In this document: positions 33,814-41,942 of the stretch, piece by piece
How positions within the stretch are numbered: position 1 is the stretch's first letter
Layout of the letters: the number at the start of each line of letters is the position of its first letter
Source of the DNA: Streptomyces werraensis
Lineage (GTDB): Bacteria > Actinomycetota > Actinomycetes > Streptomycetales > Streptomycetaceae
Reading direction: 5' to 3'
NCBI GenBank assembly: GCA_014656175.1
Contig: BNBX01000007.1
Coordinates: forward strand, 365,800-429,799
DNA length: 64,000 nucleotides
Notes under the pieces: model-generated
The model's database searches: none
Seen by the model: only the letters and a program-made list of their open reading frames with translations
What the model was told of the DNA's origin: nothing
Translations under genes and position numbers: made by a program

Positions 33814-34491
33814 TCAGCGCTGCTGCGCCTTGTGCTGCGGCGCCTCGCTGGGCCGCACCACGACATGCCCCTGCCCCTGGAGCACCAGCTGCACGGCCTC
33901 GCCCGAGCCGCCGCGCAGCATCGAACCCAGCGACTGCGAGCGGTGCAGCGAGGTGGACAGGCCCGCCGTCCAGCCGACGATCGCGTCGGTGTCCACGTAC
34001 ACCGGGCTCTGCGGCGTCACCGGGATCACCAGCGGGCTGCCCTCGCAGACCAGGCCGAGCTTGCCGTGCCCGGTGAAGACGCTGTTGAACAGGCCGCCGC
34101 CGGTGATGCCGGCGCCCTTCACGGTGGAGATGCGGTAGGACAGCGTGGCGTCGAAGCACAGCACGTTGCGGCCGTTGACGGTGAACTCGTCACCGGGGCC
34201 GATCTCGACGACGAAACAGTTCTGCGCCTCCTGCGCGAACCAGGCCTCGCCCTGCCCGAGCACGGCCATCAGCGGCAGCCCCTCGCCGGTCACCGCGCGC
34301 TTGAGCATGCCGCCCACGCCCTGACCCTTGCGCTCGAACCGGAGGTTGCCGCGGTAGGCGACCATCGCGCCCTGGCGGGCGAGCATCTCGCCGTCGACGG
34401 TGTAGCGCAGGCACTTGGCGTTCTCCACCGTCATGCCCGGGGCCGTGGCCGGCTGCACCATGTGCTCACTGGAAAACAGGTCACCCTTCAT
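33814..34491 (-). CDS. AIM24-family protein
   Basis: 225 residues from ATG 34491 with GAGG nine bases upstream; ATG 34500 is an alternative. Double-stranded beta-helix (TRAP-like) with KCLRYTVDGEMLARQGAMVAYRG, GEAWFAQEAQNCFVVEIGPGDEFTVNG and AIVGWTAGLSTSLHRS, the signatures of AIM24. In yeast AIM24 acts in mitochondria; in bacteria the family often sits near TerD-type stress genes, as it does here (TerD-CAP gene 80 bases upstream on the same strand). Function in bacteria unknown. Confidence 0.88.
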   Translation of the reverse strand: MKGDLFSSEHMVQPATAPGMTVENAKCLRYTVDGEMLARQGAMVAYRGNLRFERKGQGVGGMLKRAVTGEGLPLMAVLGQGEAWFAQEAQNCFVVEIGPGDEFTVNGRNVLCFDATLSYRISTVKGAGITGGGLFNSVFTGHGKLGLVCEGSPLVIPVTPQSPVYVDTDAIVGWTAGLSTSLHRSQSLGSMLRGGSGEAVQLVLQGQGHVVVRPSEAPQHKAQQR

Positions 34492-34571
34492 GCGGGCCAT
34501 CCTCGCCCGGCCCCCGGCGCCCCGGCCAGAACCGGGCGCGTCCGACACGGCACGGATCCGACCGCGCGCTC

Positions 34572-35951
34572 TCAACCGCCGAACAACTGCGTCCAGTACG
34601 TGCCCGCCCGGCCGCCGCCCGCGAAGCCGACGCCGATCCGCGTGAACTCCGGCTTGAGGATGTTCGCCCGGTGCCCCGGGCTGTTCATCCAGCCGCGCAC
34701 CACCTCCGCGGCCGACCGCTGCCCGCACGCGATGTTCTCGCCGACCGTGCGGCACCGGGAGCCCGCGGCGGCGGCCCGGTCCCAGGGCCGGCTGCCGTCG
34801 GGCGCCGTGTGGGCGTAGAAGTCCCGCGCCACCATGTCGGCGCTGTGCGCCTGCGCGGCCGTGGTGAGCAGCGGATCGCGGGACAGCGGCGGAAGACCGG
34901 CCCGCGCGCGCTCCCGGTTGGTCAGCTCGACGACCTCCGCCGCCGTGCGGTCCAGGCCCTCCGGGGTGAGCGGACACGCCCACAGCGCCGTCCAGTACGT
35001 GTCCCCGGCGCCCTCGCAGGAGGCGACGGCGGCGTGCGTGAACGCCGGGTCGCACACCGTGCGGCGGGCCGCCTCGTGCCGCAGGCAGTGGCCCACGAAC
35101 CGGTCCACGGACAGCGGCCCGGACACCAGGTGCTCGCCGACGGTGAGGTACGGGTACCCGGCGGCCACCACGCGCCGGTACACCGGCACGCCGTCCGGCC
35201 CCTCCACGCCGAGACGCCCGCCGCGCGCCATCGCCCGCGCGTGCTGCCGGGCCGCCTCGGCCAGCCGTCCGTCGTGCGACACCGGCGGCGAACCGGCGGC
35301 CCGTCGCGCGGAGTTGACCAGGGCCAGAAAGCCGTCCCCGGCGGACGGCGGGGCCGCGGGGCGGGGCGGGACGGACGGGTGTGCGCGCGGGGCGGCCCGG
35401 GCCACCGTGGCGGGGCTCACCGGCGCCCTGCCGGTGACGACCGGGGCGGTACGGGTGGACACCGCGCCCTCGTCGTCCTCCACGTCGACGCCGAAGTCCC
35501 GGGCGAGACCGGCCAGTCCGTCCGCGTACCCCTGTCCGAGCGCGCGCAGCTTCCAGCCGTCGCCGCGCCGGTAGATCTCCGCGAGCAGCAGCACCGTCTC
35601 CCGGTCGGGGCGCGGCGGGCGGAAGCGGGCCAGGGCGCGACGTCCGGGGCCGGTGACCTCCAGGACGGGGGCGGGCAGCGCGCTGAGCGGGGTGCCGGGC
35701 TCCTCGGGACTGACGGCGACCGTCACCCGGGTGGCGCCCGCGCGCAGCGCCGCCGGGTCGACGACGAGCGTGTCGCCGCCGAGCCGCGCGCCGGGGGCGG
35801 AGGGCTGGTTGTAGAAGACGAAGTCGGCGTCCCCGGACACCTTCCGGGCGTCGTCCGTGATCAGCGCGGACACGTCGAACGGCCCGGGCACCCGGACGGT
35901 CACCGCACCGCCCGGTAGCGGGATGTTGCCGCCGGGGACCAACTCGCTCAT
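34572..35951 (-). CDS. TerD-domain protein fused to two CAP/SCP domains
   Basis: 459 residues from ATG 35951; this start gives the canonical TerD opening SELVPGGNIPLP, while ATG 35981 adds ten residues without a ribosome site. TerD domain 1-170 (VSALITDDARKVSGDADFVFYNQP ... VLLLAEIYRRGDGWKLRALGQGYADGLAGLARDFGVDV). A Pro/Ala linker leads to two CAP domains, about 205-325 (LVNSARRAAGSPPVSHDGRLAEAARQHA) and 330-459 (LTNRERARAGLPPLSRDPLLTTAAQAHSADM; NSPGHRANILKPEFTRIGVG). TerD proteins bind calcium and belong to stress/phage-response loci; CAP domains are usually secreted. No signal peptide. Confidence 0.9.
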   Translation of the reverse strand: MSELVPGGNIPLPGGAVTVRVPGPFDVSALITDDARKVSGDADFVFYNQPSAPGARLGGDTLVVDPAALRAGATRVTVAVSPEEPGTPLSALPAPVLEVTGPGRRALARFRPPRPDRETVLLLAEIYRRGDGWKLRALGQGYADGLAGLARDFGVDVEDDEGAVSTRTAPVVTGRAPVSPATVARAAPRAHPSVPPRPAAPPSAGDGFLALVNSARRAAGSPPVSHDGRLAEAARQHARAMARGGRLGVEGPDGVPVYRRVVAAGYPYLTVGEHLVSGPLSVDRFVGHCLRHEAARRTVCDPAFTHAAVASCEGAGDTYWTALWACPLTPEGLDRTAAEVVELTNRERARAGLPPLSRDPLLTTAAQAHSADMVARDFYAHTAPDGSRPWDRAAAAGSRCRTVGENIACGQRSAAEVVRGWMNSPGHRANILKPEFTRIGVGFAGGGRAGTYWTQLFGG

Positions 35952-36047
35952 GGCACCGCCCTGTTCGCCGTCGTCCGACATGTATGGGGGTGCCCGGACA
36001 ACGACGGGCGGCGCCCGCGGGTTCCCGGGGCGGCGGGGCGCCGCGGC

Positions 36048-36401
36048 TCAGCGGTGCAGGGCCCGCGTCCAGTCGGCGGGCACCCGGTCCGCGGGCCCGG
36101 GGGCGGGCTGCTCGGCCGGGTGGCTCACCGGCGGCGCCAGCGACGGCCCCGACTCGTACAGCTCGTTGGTGGCGTAGTTCCAGAACCAGTCCTCGCCCGG
36201 TTCGTAACTGCTCACCACCGGGTGCCCGGTGGCCCGGAAGTGGGCGGTGGCGTGCTGTCCCGGCGAGCTGTCGCAGCAGCCGACGTGGCCGCACTGCGCA
36301 CACCGGCGCAGATGGAACCACCAGCCGCCGGCGGCGTCGCACTCGGCGCAGCCCGCGCCCGAGGGAGGCACACTGGGGTCGATGGCGTGTTCGGTGGTCA
36401 T
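36048..36401 (-). CDS. UBP-type zinc finger protein
   Basis: 117 residues from ATG 36401, overlapping the kinase stop (ATGA). The ZnF-UBP pattern is clear: GCAECDAAGGWWFHLRRCAQCGHVGCCDSSPGQHATAHFRATGHPVV, with Cys and His ligands and the conserved aromatic pair, then DWFWNYATNELYE. In eukaryotes this finger binds the ubiquitin C-terminus; in bacteria its role is unknown. The C-terminal 35 residues are Pro-rich and disordered. Third gene of the operon with the kinase and the response regulator fusion. Confidence 0.88.
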   Translation of the reverse strand: MTTEHAIDPSVPPSGAGCAECDAAGGWWFHLRRCAQCGHVGCCDSSPGQHATAHFRATGHPVVSSYEPGEDWFWNYATNELYESGPSLAPPVSHPAEQPAPGPADRVPADWTRALHR

Positions 36402-37861
36402 GCGGACTCCTCCTGTGGGGGGTCGTCGGGGGCGGGGGCGGTGAGGGGCAGGAGCACCTGGAAGCGGGTGTCGCCCGGCTCGGACTCGAACCGGAGGCTG
36501 CCGTGGTGCTTGTTGACCACGATCCGCCAGGAGATGTCCAGGCCCAGTCCGGTGCCTTCGCCCACGGGTTTGGTGGTGAAGAACGGGTCGAACACGCGGT
36601 CGCGGATCTCCACCGGGATGCCGGGGCCGGTGTCGCCGAACTCCACCAGCAGCCGGTCGTTCTCCCGCGCCGTGCGCACGGTCAGCGTGCCCTCCCCGTC
36701 CGCCTCGCGCATCGCCGCGACCGCGTTGTCCACGAGGTTGGTCCACACCTGGTTCAGCTCCGCCGGGTACGCCGGGACGCGGGGCAGGGTGCGGTCGTAC
36801 TCCTTGACCACGCGGATGCCCCTGCCCAGTTTCCCGGACAGCATCAGCAGGGTGCTGTCGAGGAGTTCATGCACGTCGGCGACCTGGAACGGGGCGCGGT
36901 CGAGCTGCGAGTACTGCTTGGCGGCGTCGACCAGGTGGGAGATGCGGGCCGCGCTGTCCTGGATCTCGTCCATGAGCAGCTCGGTCTCCACGGTGTAGTT
37001 GAGCCAGCCGACCGCGCTGGGCAGCGTCTCCTCGTCCACGGCCGCGGCCACCTGTTCCAGCCAGTCCGTGTCCAGTCCGGCCTGCACGAACGTGGGGGCG
37101 ATCCGCCAGCCCTCGGTCACGCCGTGGTCGTCCAGCCAGTCGGACAGGAGGTCCTCCCGGTCGGACGCCTCCAGCGGGCTGAGCACCGGAGCCTTGGCGA
37201 CCCGCTCGGCCGTGCGCTCCTGGATCTCGATCAGCCCCGCCAGCGTCTCCCGGTCGTAGGCGCCCTCGGAGATCACGCGCAGCTTGCGGCGCATCTTGCC
37301 CACCCGCTCCCGCAGCGACGCCGTCGCCCGCACGGCCGCCGCGGCCGGGTTGTTGAGCTCGTGCGTGAGCCCCGCGGACAGCGAACCCAGGGCCAGCAGC
37401 CGCTCCCGCTGGCCGATCGCCTGCTGCGCGCTCTTCGCCCCGAAGAACAGCCCCTCCAGCAGATGCACCGCCATCGGGAACCAGTCGTGCATGATGTCCG
37501 CGAACGTGTCCGCCGGCAGCACGAAGAACCGCGTCGGCTCCGTCACCCGCAGCGAGTTGTTGTAGACCTGCGGCACCCGGTCCCCGAGGTACGCCTGCAT
37601 CGCCCCCGCGTACACCCCGCGCTGCGAGGTGCGGGTGACCTCCACGTCGTCTCCGCCGACCCGCCGGGACAGCACGACCGTGCCCTCCACCATCACGTAG
37701 AAGCAGGTGGCCGGATCGCCCTCGGCGTAGACGGTGCCGGGTTCGTACCGCTCCACCCGGCCGGCCTCGCACAGCCGCCCGAGCTGCTCGGGGGTGAGCT
37801 TCTCGAACAGGAACAGCGAGCCGATCTCGTCCGGCAGGCACTCCACCCGCTGCGCGCTCAC
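36398..37861 (-). CDS. Histidine kinase with N-terminal cyclic-nucleotide-binding-type sensor
   Basis: 487 residues from GTG 37861, whose GTGA overlaps the upstream stop. Residues 10-140 form a CNB/Crp sensor domain (LFEKLTPEQLGRLCEAG ... VYAEGDPATCFYVMVEGTVVL). The H-box H167 lies in SAGLTHELNNPAAA. A long helical insert (175-330) follows, then the ATPase domain: N-box NLVDNAVAAM (375-384), G1 DTGPGIP (410-416), F-box FDPFFTTK and G2 GTGLGLD. No membrane segment, so a cytoplasmic sensor. Partner is the fused REC protein upstream. Confidence 0.9.
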   Translation of the reverse strand: MSAQRVECLPDEIGSLFLFEKLTPEQLGRLCEAGRVERYEPGTVYAEGDPATCFYVMVEGTVVLSRRVGGDDVEVTRTSQRGVYAGAMQAYLGDRVPQVYNNSLRVTEPTRFFVLPADTFADIMHDWFPMAVHLLEGLFFGAKSAQQAIGQRERLLALGSLSAGLTHELNNPAAAAVRATASLRERVGKMRRKLRVISEGAYDRETLAGLIEIQERTAERVAKAPVLSPLEASDREDLLSDWLDDHGVTEGWRIAPTFVQAGLDTDWLEQVAAAVDEETLPSAVGWLNYTVETELLMDEIQDSAARISHLVDAAKQYSQLDRAPFQVADVHELLDSTLLMLSGKLGRGIRVVKEYDRTLPRVPAYPAELNQVWTNLVDNAVAAMREADGEGTLTVRTARENDRLLVEFGDTGPGIPVEIRDRVFDPFFTTKPVGEGTGLGLDISWRIVVNKHHGSLRFESEPGDTRFQVLLPLTAPAPDDPPQEESA

Positions 37862-39534
37862 GACTGCTCCAGGTAACGGTGGACGAGCATCACGGCCATG
37901 GCTCCCTCTCCGACGGCGGAGGCGACCCGCTTGGCCGACTCCGCGCGCGCGTCGCCCGCGACGAACACGCCGGGGACGCTGGTCTCCAGGTGGTACGGCG
38001 GCCGGTCCAGCTCCCAGCCGGCCGGCGGGCGTCCGTCGGCGGTCAGGTCGGGCCCGGCCAGGATGAAGCCACGCTCGTCGCGCAGCACGGTGCCGTCCAG
38101 CCAGTCGGTCAGCGGGGCGGCCCCGATGAACACGAACAGCCACTGCGCGTCCACCACGTCGGTCTGCCCGCTGACCGTCTCGCGCAGCGTCAGCCGCTCC
38201 AGATGGCCGTCGCCGTGGGCCTCCTCGACGACGGTGCCGCACCGCACCGCGATGTTCGGCACCTGGCCGATCTGCTCGATCAGGTAGTACGACATGGACG
38301 CGGACAGGTCCGGGCCGCGCACCAGCAGCGTCACCTGCTTGGCGAACCGGGACAGGTACATCGCCGCCTGCCCGGCCGAGTTGGCGCCGCCCACGATGTA
38401 CACGTCCTGGCCCTGGCAGGCGGGCGCCTCGGTCAGCGAGGAGCCGTAGTAGACGCCGCAGCCGCCCAGTTCCTCGCAGCCCGGCGCCGCGAGCCGCCGG
38501 TAGGACACACCGGTCGCCAGGATCACGCTGTGCGCGGCGACCTGCGACCCGTCGGAGAACCGCACCACCCGGGCCGCGCCGCCCACGTCGAGGCCGGTCA
38601 CCTCCCGCGCGGTGAGGATCTCCGCGCCGAAGCGGGTGGCCTGCCGTCGCGCCCGGTCGGTGAGCTGCGCCCCGGACACCCCGTCGGGGAAGCCCAGGTA
38701 GTTCTCGATCCGCGAGCTCTGCCCGGCCTGCCCGCCGGTCGCCGACCGCTCCACCAGCACCGTGCGCAGCCCCTCCGACGCCCCGTACACGGCCGCGCCG
38801 AGCCCCGCCGGGCCGCCGCCGATCACCACCAGGTCGTAGAAGTCGGCCGCCGGCGTGGTGGCGAGACCCACGTGGGCGGCGAGGTCGGCGGGTTCCGGCT
38901 CCACCAGCGGCGTCCCGTCCGGGGTGACCACCAGCGGCAGCCGCATCCCGTCCTCGTCCGCCGCGGCCAGCAGCCGCCGTCCCTCGGGCTCGTCGGAGGA
39001 GTACCAGCGGTAGGGCACCTGGTTGCGGGCCAGGAACTCCCGCACGTCGGAGGAGCGCGCCGACCAGCGGTGCCCGACCACCTTGGTGCTCGGCACCGGC
39101 CGGTGGTCGCTGCGCTTCCACGCCTCCAGCAGGTCGTCCACCACCGGGTACAGCTTCTCCTCCGGCGGGTCCCACGGCTTGAGGAGATAGTGGTCGAGGT
39201 CCACCACGTTGATCGCGTCGATGGCCGCGCCGGTGTCCGCGTACGCGGTGAGCAGCACCCGGCGGGCCCCCGGATGCACGTCCATGGCGCGCTCCAGGAA
39301 CTCGATGCCGTTCATCCGCGGCATCCGGTAGTCGGCGAGGATCACCGCCACCAGGTCGCCGCGCAGCTTCAGCTCGCGCAGCGCCTCCAGCGCGGACTCG
39401 CCGGACTCGGCGCGCACGATCCGGTACGACGCCCCGTAGCGCCGCCTGAGGTCCCGGGCCACCGCACGGGAGACGCCCGGGTCGTCGTCCACGGTCATGA
39501 TGACGGTCCGGGCGGTGTCGGCGGGCTGTGCCAT
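37858..39534 (-). CDS. Response regulator fused to glutaredoxin-like and thioredoxin reductase-like domains
   Basis: 558 residues from ATG 39534. Receiver domain 10-140 with D68 (ILADYRMP) and K119 (YLLKPW). Residues 150-222 look like a glutaredoxin/thioredoxin fold (RWSARSSDVREFLARNQVPY, RLPLVVTPDG with the cis-Pro), but SARSS stands where CxxC would be. Residues 232-558 are a thioredoxin reductase-type flavoenzyme: FAD loop VIGGGPAGLGAA, NAD(P)H loop VGGANSAGQAA, FAD end GVFVAGDARAESAKRV; the redox CATC is replaced by GVYYGSS. Receives a phosphate from the next gene's kinase, probably. Confidence 0.9.
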   Translation of the reverse strand: MAQPADTARTVIMTVDDDPGVSRAVARDLRRRYGASYRIVRAESGESALEALRELKLRGDLVAVILADYRMPRMNGIEFLERAMDVHPGARRVLLTAYADTGAAIDAINVVDLDHYLLKPWDPPEEKLYPVVDDLLEAWKRSDHRPVPSTKVVGHRWSARSSDVREFLARNQVPYRWYSSDEPEGRRLLAAADEDGMRLPLVVTPDGTPLVEPEPADLAAHVGLATTPAADFYDLVVIGGGPAGLGAAVYGASEGLRTVLVERSATGGQAGQSSRIENYLGFPDGVSGAQLTDRARRQATRFGAEILTAREVTGLDVGGAARVVRFSDGSQVAAHSVILATGVSYRRLAAPGCEELGGCGVYYGSSLTEAPACQGQDVYIVGGANSAGQAAMYLSRFAKQVTLLVRGPDLSASMSYYLIEQIGQVPNIAVRCGTVVEEAHGDGHLERLTLRETVSGQTDVVDAQWLFVFIGAAPLTDWLDGTVLRDERGFILAGPDLTADGRPPAGWELDRPPYHLETSVPGVFVAGDARAESAKRVASAVGEGAMAVMLVHRYLEQS

Positions 39535-39702
39535 GCGTCCCCCACAGCGTGGTCGATTCCCCGGCGCGGCGGGCCTAGATCGTCGCGGCCTCCGCACCGG
39601 CCCGAGCCCATCGTATGTGCGGTCGCCGCCGGGCGCGCGGGCGTGCGCGGGGCGGGCGCGGGAAGGCGGGCGTGCGGTGCTCGTACGAGGCGACCGCGGT
39701 GC

Positions 39703-39716
39703 GGGGACGGTGGCCC
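39703..39716. promoter_or_regulatory. Possible DevR/OsdR-like box between the operon and the stress protein gene
   Basis: GGGGACGGTGGCCC, an imperfect GGGAC-N4-GCCC element, lies 50 bases before the universal stress protein ATG. Similar boxes bind hypoxia/redox regulators of the DevR/OsdR type. The match is loose. Confidence 0.25.
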
Positions 39717-39764
39717 GGTAGGGAAGACTGGTCCGCGCAGGAACACGACTCCGGGAGGAACGGC

Positions 39765-40637
39765 ATGACGCGGCCGATCACGGCAGGGATCGACGGCAGC
39801 GAGGAGAGCCTCGCGGCGCTGGCCTGGGCGGCCAGGGAGGCGGTCCGCCGGGACCTGCCGCTCAGGGTGGTGCACGCCTGGCGGTTCGAGGCGCACGACG
39901 CGCTGGAGACCGAGGACAGGGCCGCCCAGGAACAGTGGGCGCGGGAGGCCGCCGAGGAGGCGGTGCGCGCCGTCCGGGAACGCCACGGCGGCTTGGACGT
40001 CACCACGGACGTGCCGGAGGGCGACGCGGTGGAGACCCTGACCGCCGCCGCGGCCGGCGCCGAGATGCTGGTGCTGGGCTCGCGCGGTCACGGGCGGCTC
40101 ATGGGCTTCCTGGTGGGCTCGGTCGGCCAGCAGGTGATCGTGGACGCCCAGCGCCCGGTGGTGTTCGTCCGGGCCGGCGACAAGGCCTCCGACGAGGTGG
40201 CCGGGCACGAGATCGTGGTCGGCCAGGAGGGAGACCCGGAGGACGGCGCCGCCGCGCTCGGTTTCGCCTTCGCGACCGCCGCCCGGCGCGGCGCGACCGT
40301 GCGGGCCGTGCGCGCCTGGACCCTGCCGCCGGTGTTCTCCTACAGCCCCTCCTCCCTCCAGCTCCTCGACGAGGCCGGCGGTCTCGAGCCGTTCGAGCGG
40401 AAGAAGCTGGCGGCCGCGCTCGCGCCGTGGCGGGAGCGCTACCCGGACGTGCACGTCGTGGAGCACGTGGAGATGGGCAGCGCCGGACAGGTGCTGCTGT
40501 CGGTGTCGGGCACGGCCCAGCTGATGGTCGTGGGCCGCCGCGCCCGCCGCTCCGCCGTGGGCGCTCGGATCGGCTCGGTGGCGGGCGGCGTGCTGCACCA
40601 CGCGGACTGCCCGGTGGCGGTCGTCCCGCCCGCCTGA
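39765..40637 (+). CDS. Tandem universal stress protein (UspA family)
   Basis: 290 residues from ATG 39765, with GGGAGG upstream. Two Usp domains: 1-145 (TAGIDGSEESLAALAWAAREA ... VLGSRGHGRLMGFLVGSVGQQVIVDAQRPVVFVR) and 150-290 (ending VVGRRARRSAVGARIGSVAGGVLHHADCPVAVVPP). Both keep the ATP-binding G-2x-G-9x-G(S/T) element, the first more clearly. Divergent from the REC-flavoprotein operon (230 bases), suggesting shared stress control. Convergent with DUF4032 gene, 16 bases between stops. Confidence 0.9.
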   Translation: MTRPITAGIDGSEESLAALAWAAREAVRRDLPLRVVHAWRFEAHDALETEDRAAQEQWAREAAEEAVRAVRERHGGLDVTTDVPEGDAVETLTAAAAGAEMLVLGSRGHGRLMGFLVGSVGQQVIVDAQRPVVFVRAGDKASDEVAGHEIVVGQEGDPEDGAAALGFAFATAARRGATVRAVRAWTLPPVFSYSPSSLQLLDEAGGLEPFERKKLAAALAPWRERYPDVHVVEHVEMGSAGQVLLSVSGTAQLMVVGRRARRSAVGARIGSVAGGVLHHADCPVAVVPPA

Positions 40638-40653
40638 CCCGGGGCGGGCCCGG

Positions 40654-41886
40654 CTACTCCTCCGTGGACCGCAGCGGCTCCCGCCGCTTCGGCAGCACAC
40701 GCTGGATGTAGTCCTCGACGGCGGTCTCCAGACCGATGTCGTGCTGGGCCCGCTCGGACAGGTACCAACGGTGCTCCAGCAGCTCGTGGTAGATCTGCGC
40801 GGGGTCCATCTGCCCGCGCAGCTCGGGCGGCACGGACCGCACCGTGGGCCGGAACACCTCGCGCACCCAGCGGTGGGCGAGCACCTCCGGACGGGCGCCG
40901 AGGGGATCGCCCGGGGCGTAGTCGTCCTGGGTGGCCATCCAGCTCTCCAGGTCGTTCAGCAGCCGCCTGGCCTGGTTCTCCTCGGTGTCCAGACCGGTCA
41001 GCCGCAGCAGCTGGCGCTGGTGGTGCCCGGCGTCCACGACCTTCGGCACGAAGGTCACCGAGTCGCCGTTGGAGGCGTGCTCGATCTGCATCTCGGCCAC
41101 GTCGAAGCCGAGTTCGTTCAGACGGCGGATGCGGCGCTCGATGTAGTGGTGCTTGCCGGCCGGGTACACCGAGGTGCGGGTCAGCTCCTTCCACAGTTCC
41201 TGGTAGCGGGCGCAGATCTCGGTACCGAAGTCGATCGGGTCGACGGAGGGGTGCAGCGCGCCGGACGCCTCCAGGTCGAGCAGCTCGCCGCTGATGTTGA
41301 CCCGTGCCAGGTCCAGGTCGTACTCCCGCTGGCCGCGCGTCAGTTCGGGGTGCAGATCGCCGGTCTCGGCGTCCACCAGATAGGCGGCGAAGGCGCCGGC
41401 GTCGCGCCGGAACAGCGTGTTGGACAGCGAGCAGTCGCCCCAGGCGAATCCGGCCAGGTGCAGCCGTACCAGCAGCACGGCGAGCGCGTCCATCAGCCGG
41501 TGCATGGTGGCAGGCCGCATCGTCGTCTCGAACATCGACCGGTACGGCATGGAGCCGCCGAGGTGCCGGGTGATCAGCACGCACTCCAGCGGCTCCCCGT
41601 CCGGGCCGGTGCGGCCGGTCACCACCGCGAGCGGGTCCACCGCGGGGATGCCGAGCCGGTCCAGGTCGCGCAGCAGCTCGTACTCGCGCAGCGCGGGACG
41701 CTGGGCGAGCTCCTTCACCGCGATCACCTCGTCGCCGGCGCGGGCGTAGCGCACGACGTGCCGGGAGATGCCGCGCGGCAGCGGCACCAGGTACTTGTCG
41801 GGCCACTCCTCCAGCGGCAGGTGCCACGGCAGTTCCAACAGGAGCGCGGGGTGCTCCGGGTTGGTGGCGTTGATCTGCAGTGCCAT
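40654..41886 (-). CDS. DUF4032 protein with a kinase-like fold
   Basis: 410 residues from ATG 41886. The middle has lipopolysaccharide-kinase/APH-like motifs: VIAVKELAQRPALREYELL (Lys), GFAWGDCSLSNTLF in place of HxDxxxxN, and AYLVDAETGD with the metal Asp. The C-terminal 200 residues (YHYIERRIRRLNELGFDVAEM ... DDYAPGDPLGARPEVLAHRWVREV) define DUF4032, an actinobacterial family of unknown role, possibly a small-molecule kinase. The metallo-hydrolase gene lies 56 bases upstream on the same strand. Confidence 0.85.
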   Translation of the reverse strand: MALQINATNPEHPALLLELPWHLPLEEWPDKYLVPLPRGISRHVVRYARAGDEVIAVKELAQRPALREYELLRDLDRLGIPAVDPLAVVTGRTGPDGEPLECVLITRHLGGSMPYRSMFETTMRPATMHRLMDALAVLLVRLHLAGFAWGDCSLSNTLFRRDAGAFAAYLVDAETGDLHPELTRGQREYDLDLARVNISGELLDLEASGALHPSVDPIDFGTEICARYQELWKELTRTSVYPAGKHHYIERRIRRLNELGFDVAEMQIEHASNGDSVTFVPKVVDAGHHQRQLLRLTGLDTEENQARRLLNDLESWMATQDDYAPGDPLGARPEVLAHRWVREVFRPTVRSVPPELRGQMDPAQIYHELLEHRWYLSERAQHDIGLETAVEDYIQRVLPKRREPLRSTEE

Positions 41887-41942
41887 GGCGGCGGTGTCCT
41901 CGTCTCGAAGGTGATCGTCCCGACGGTGATCGTCACCTCAGC

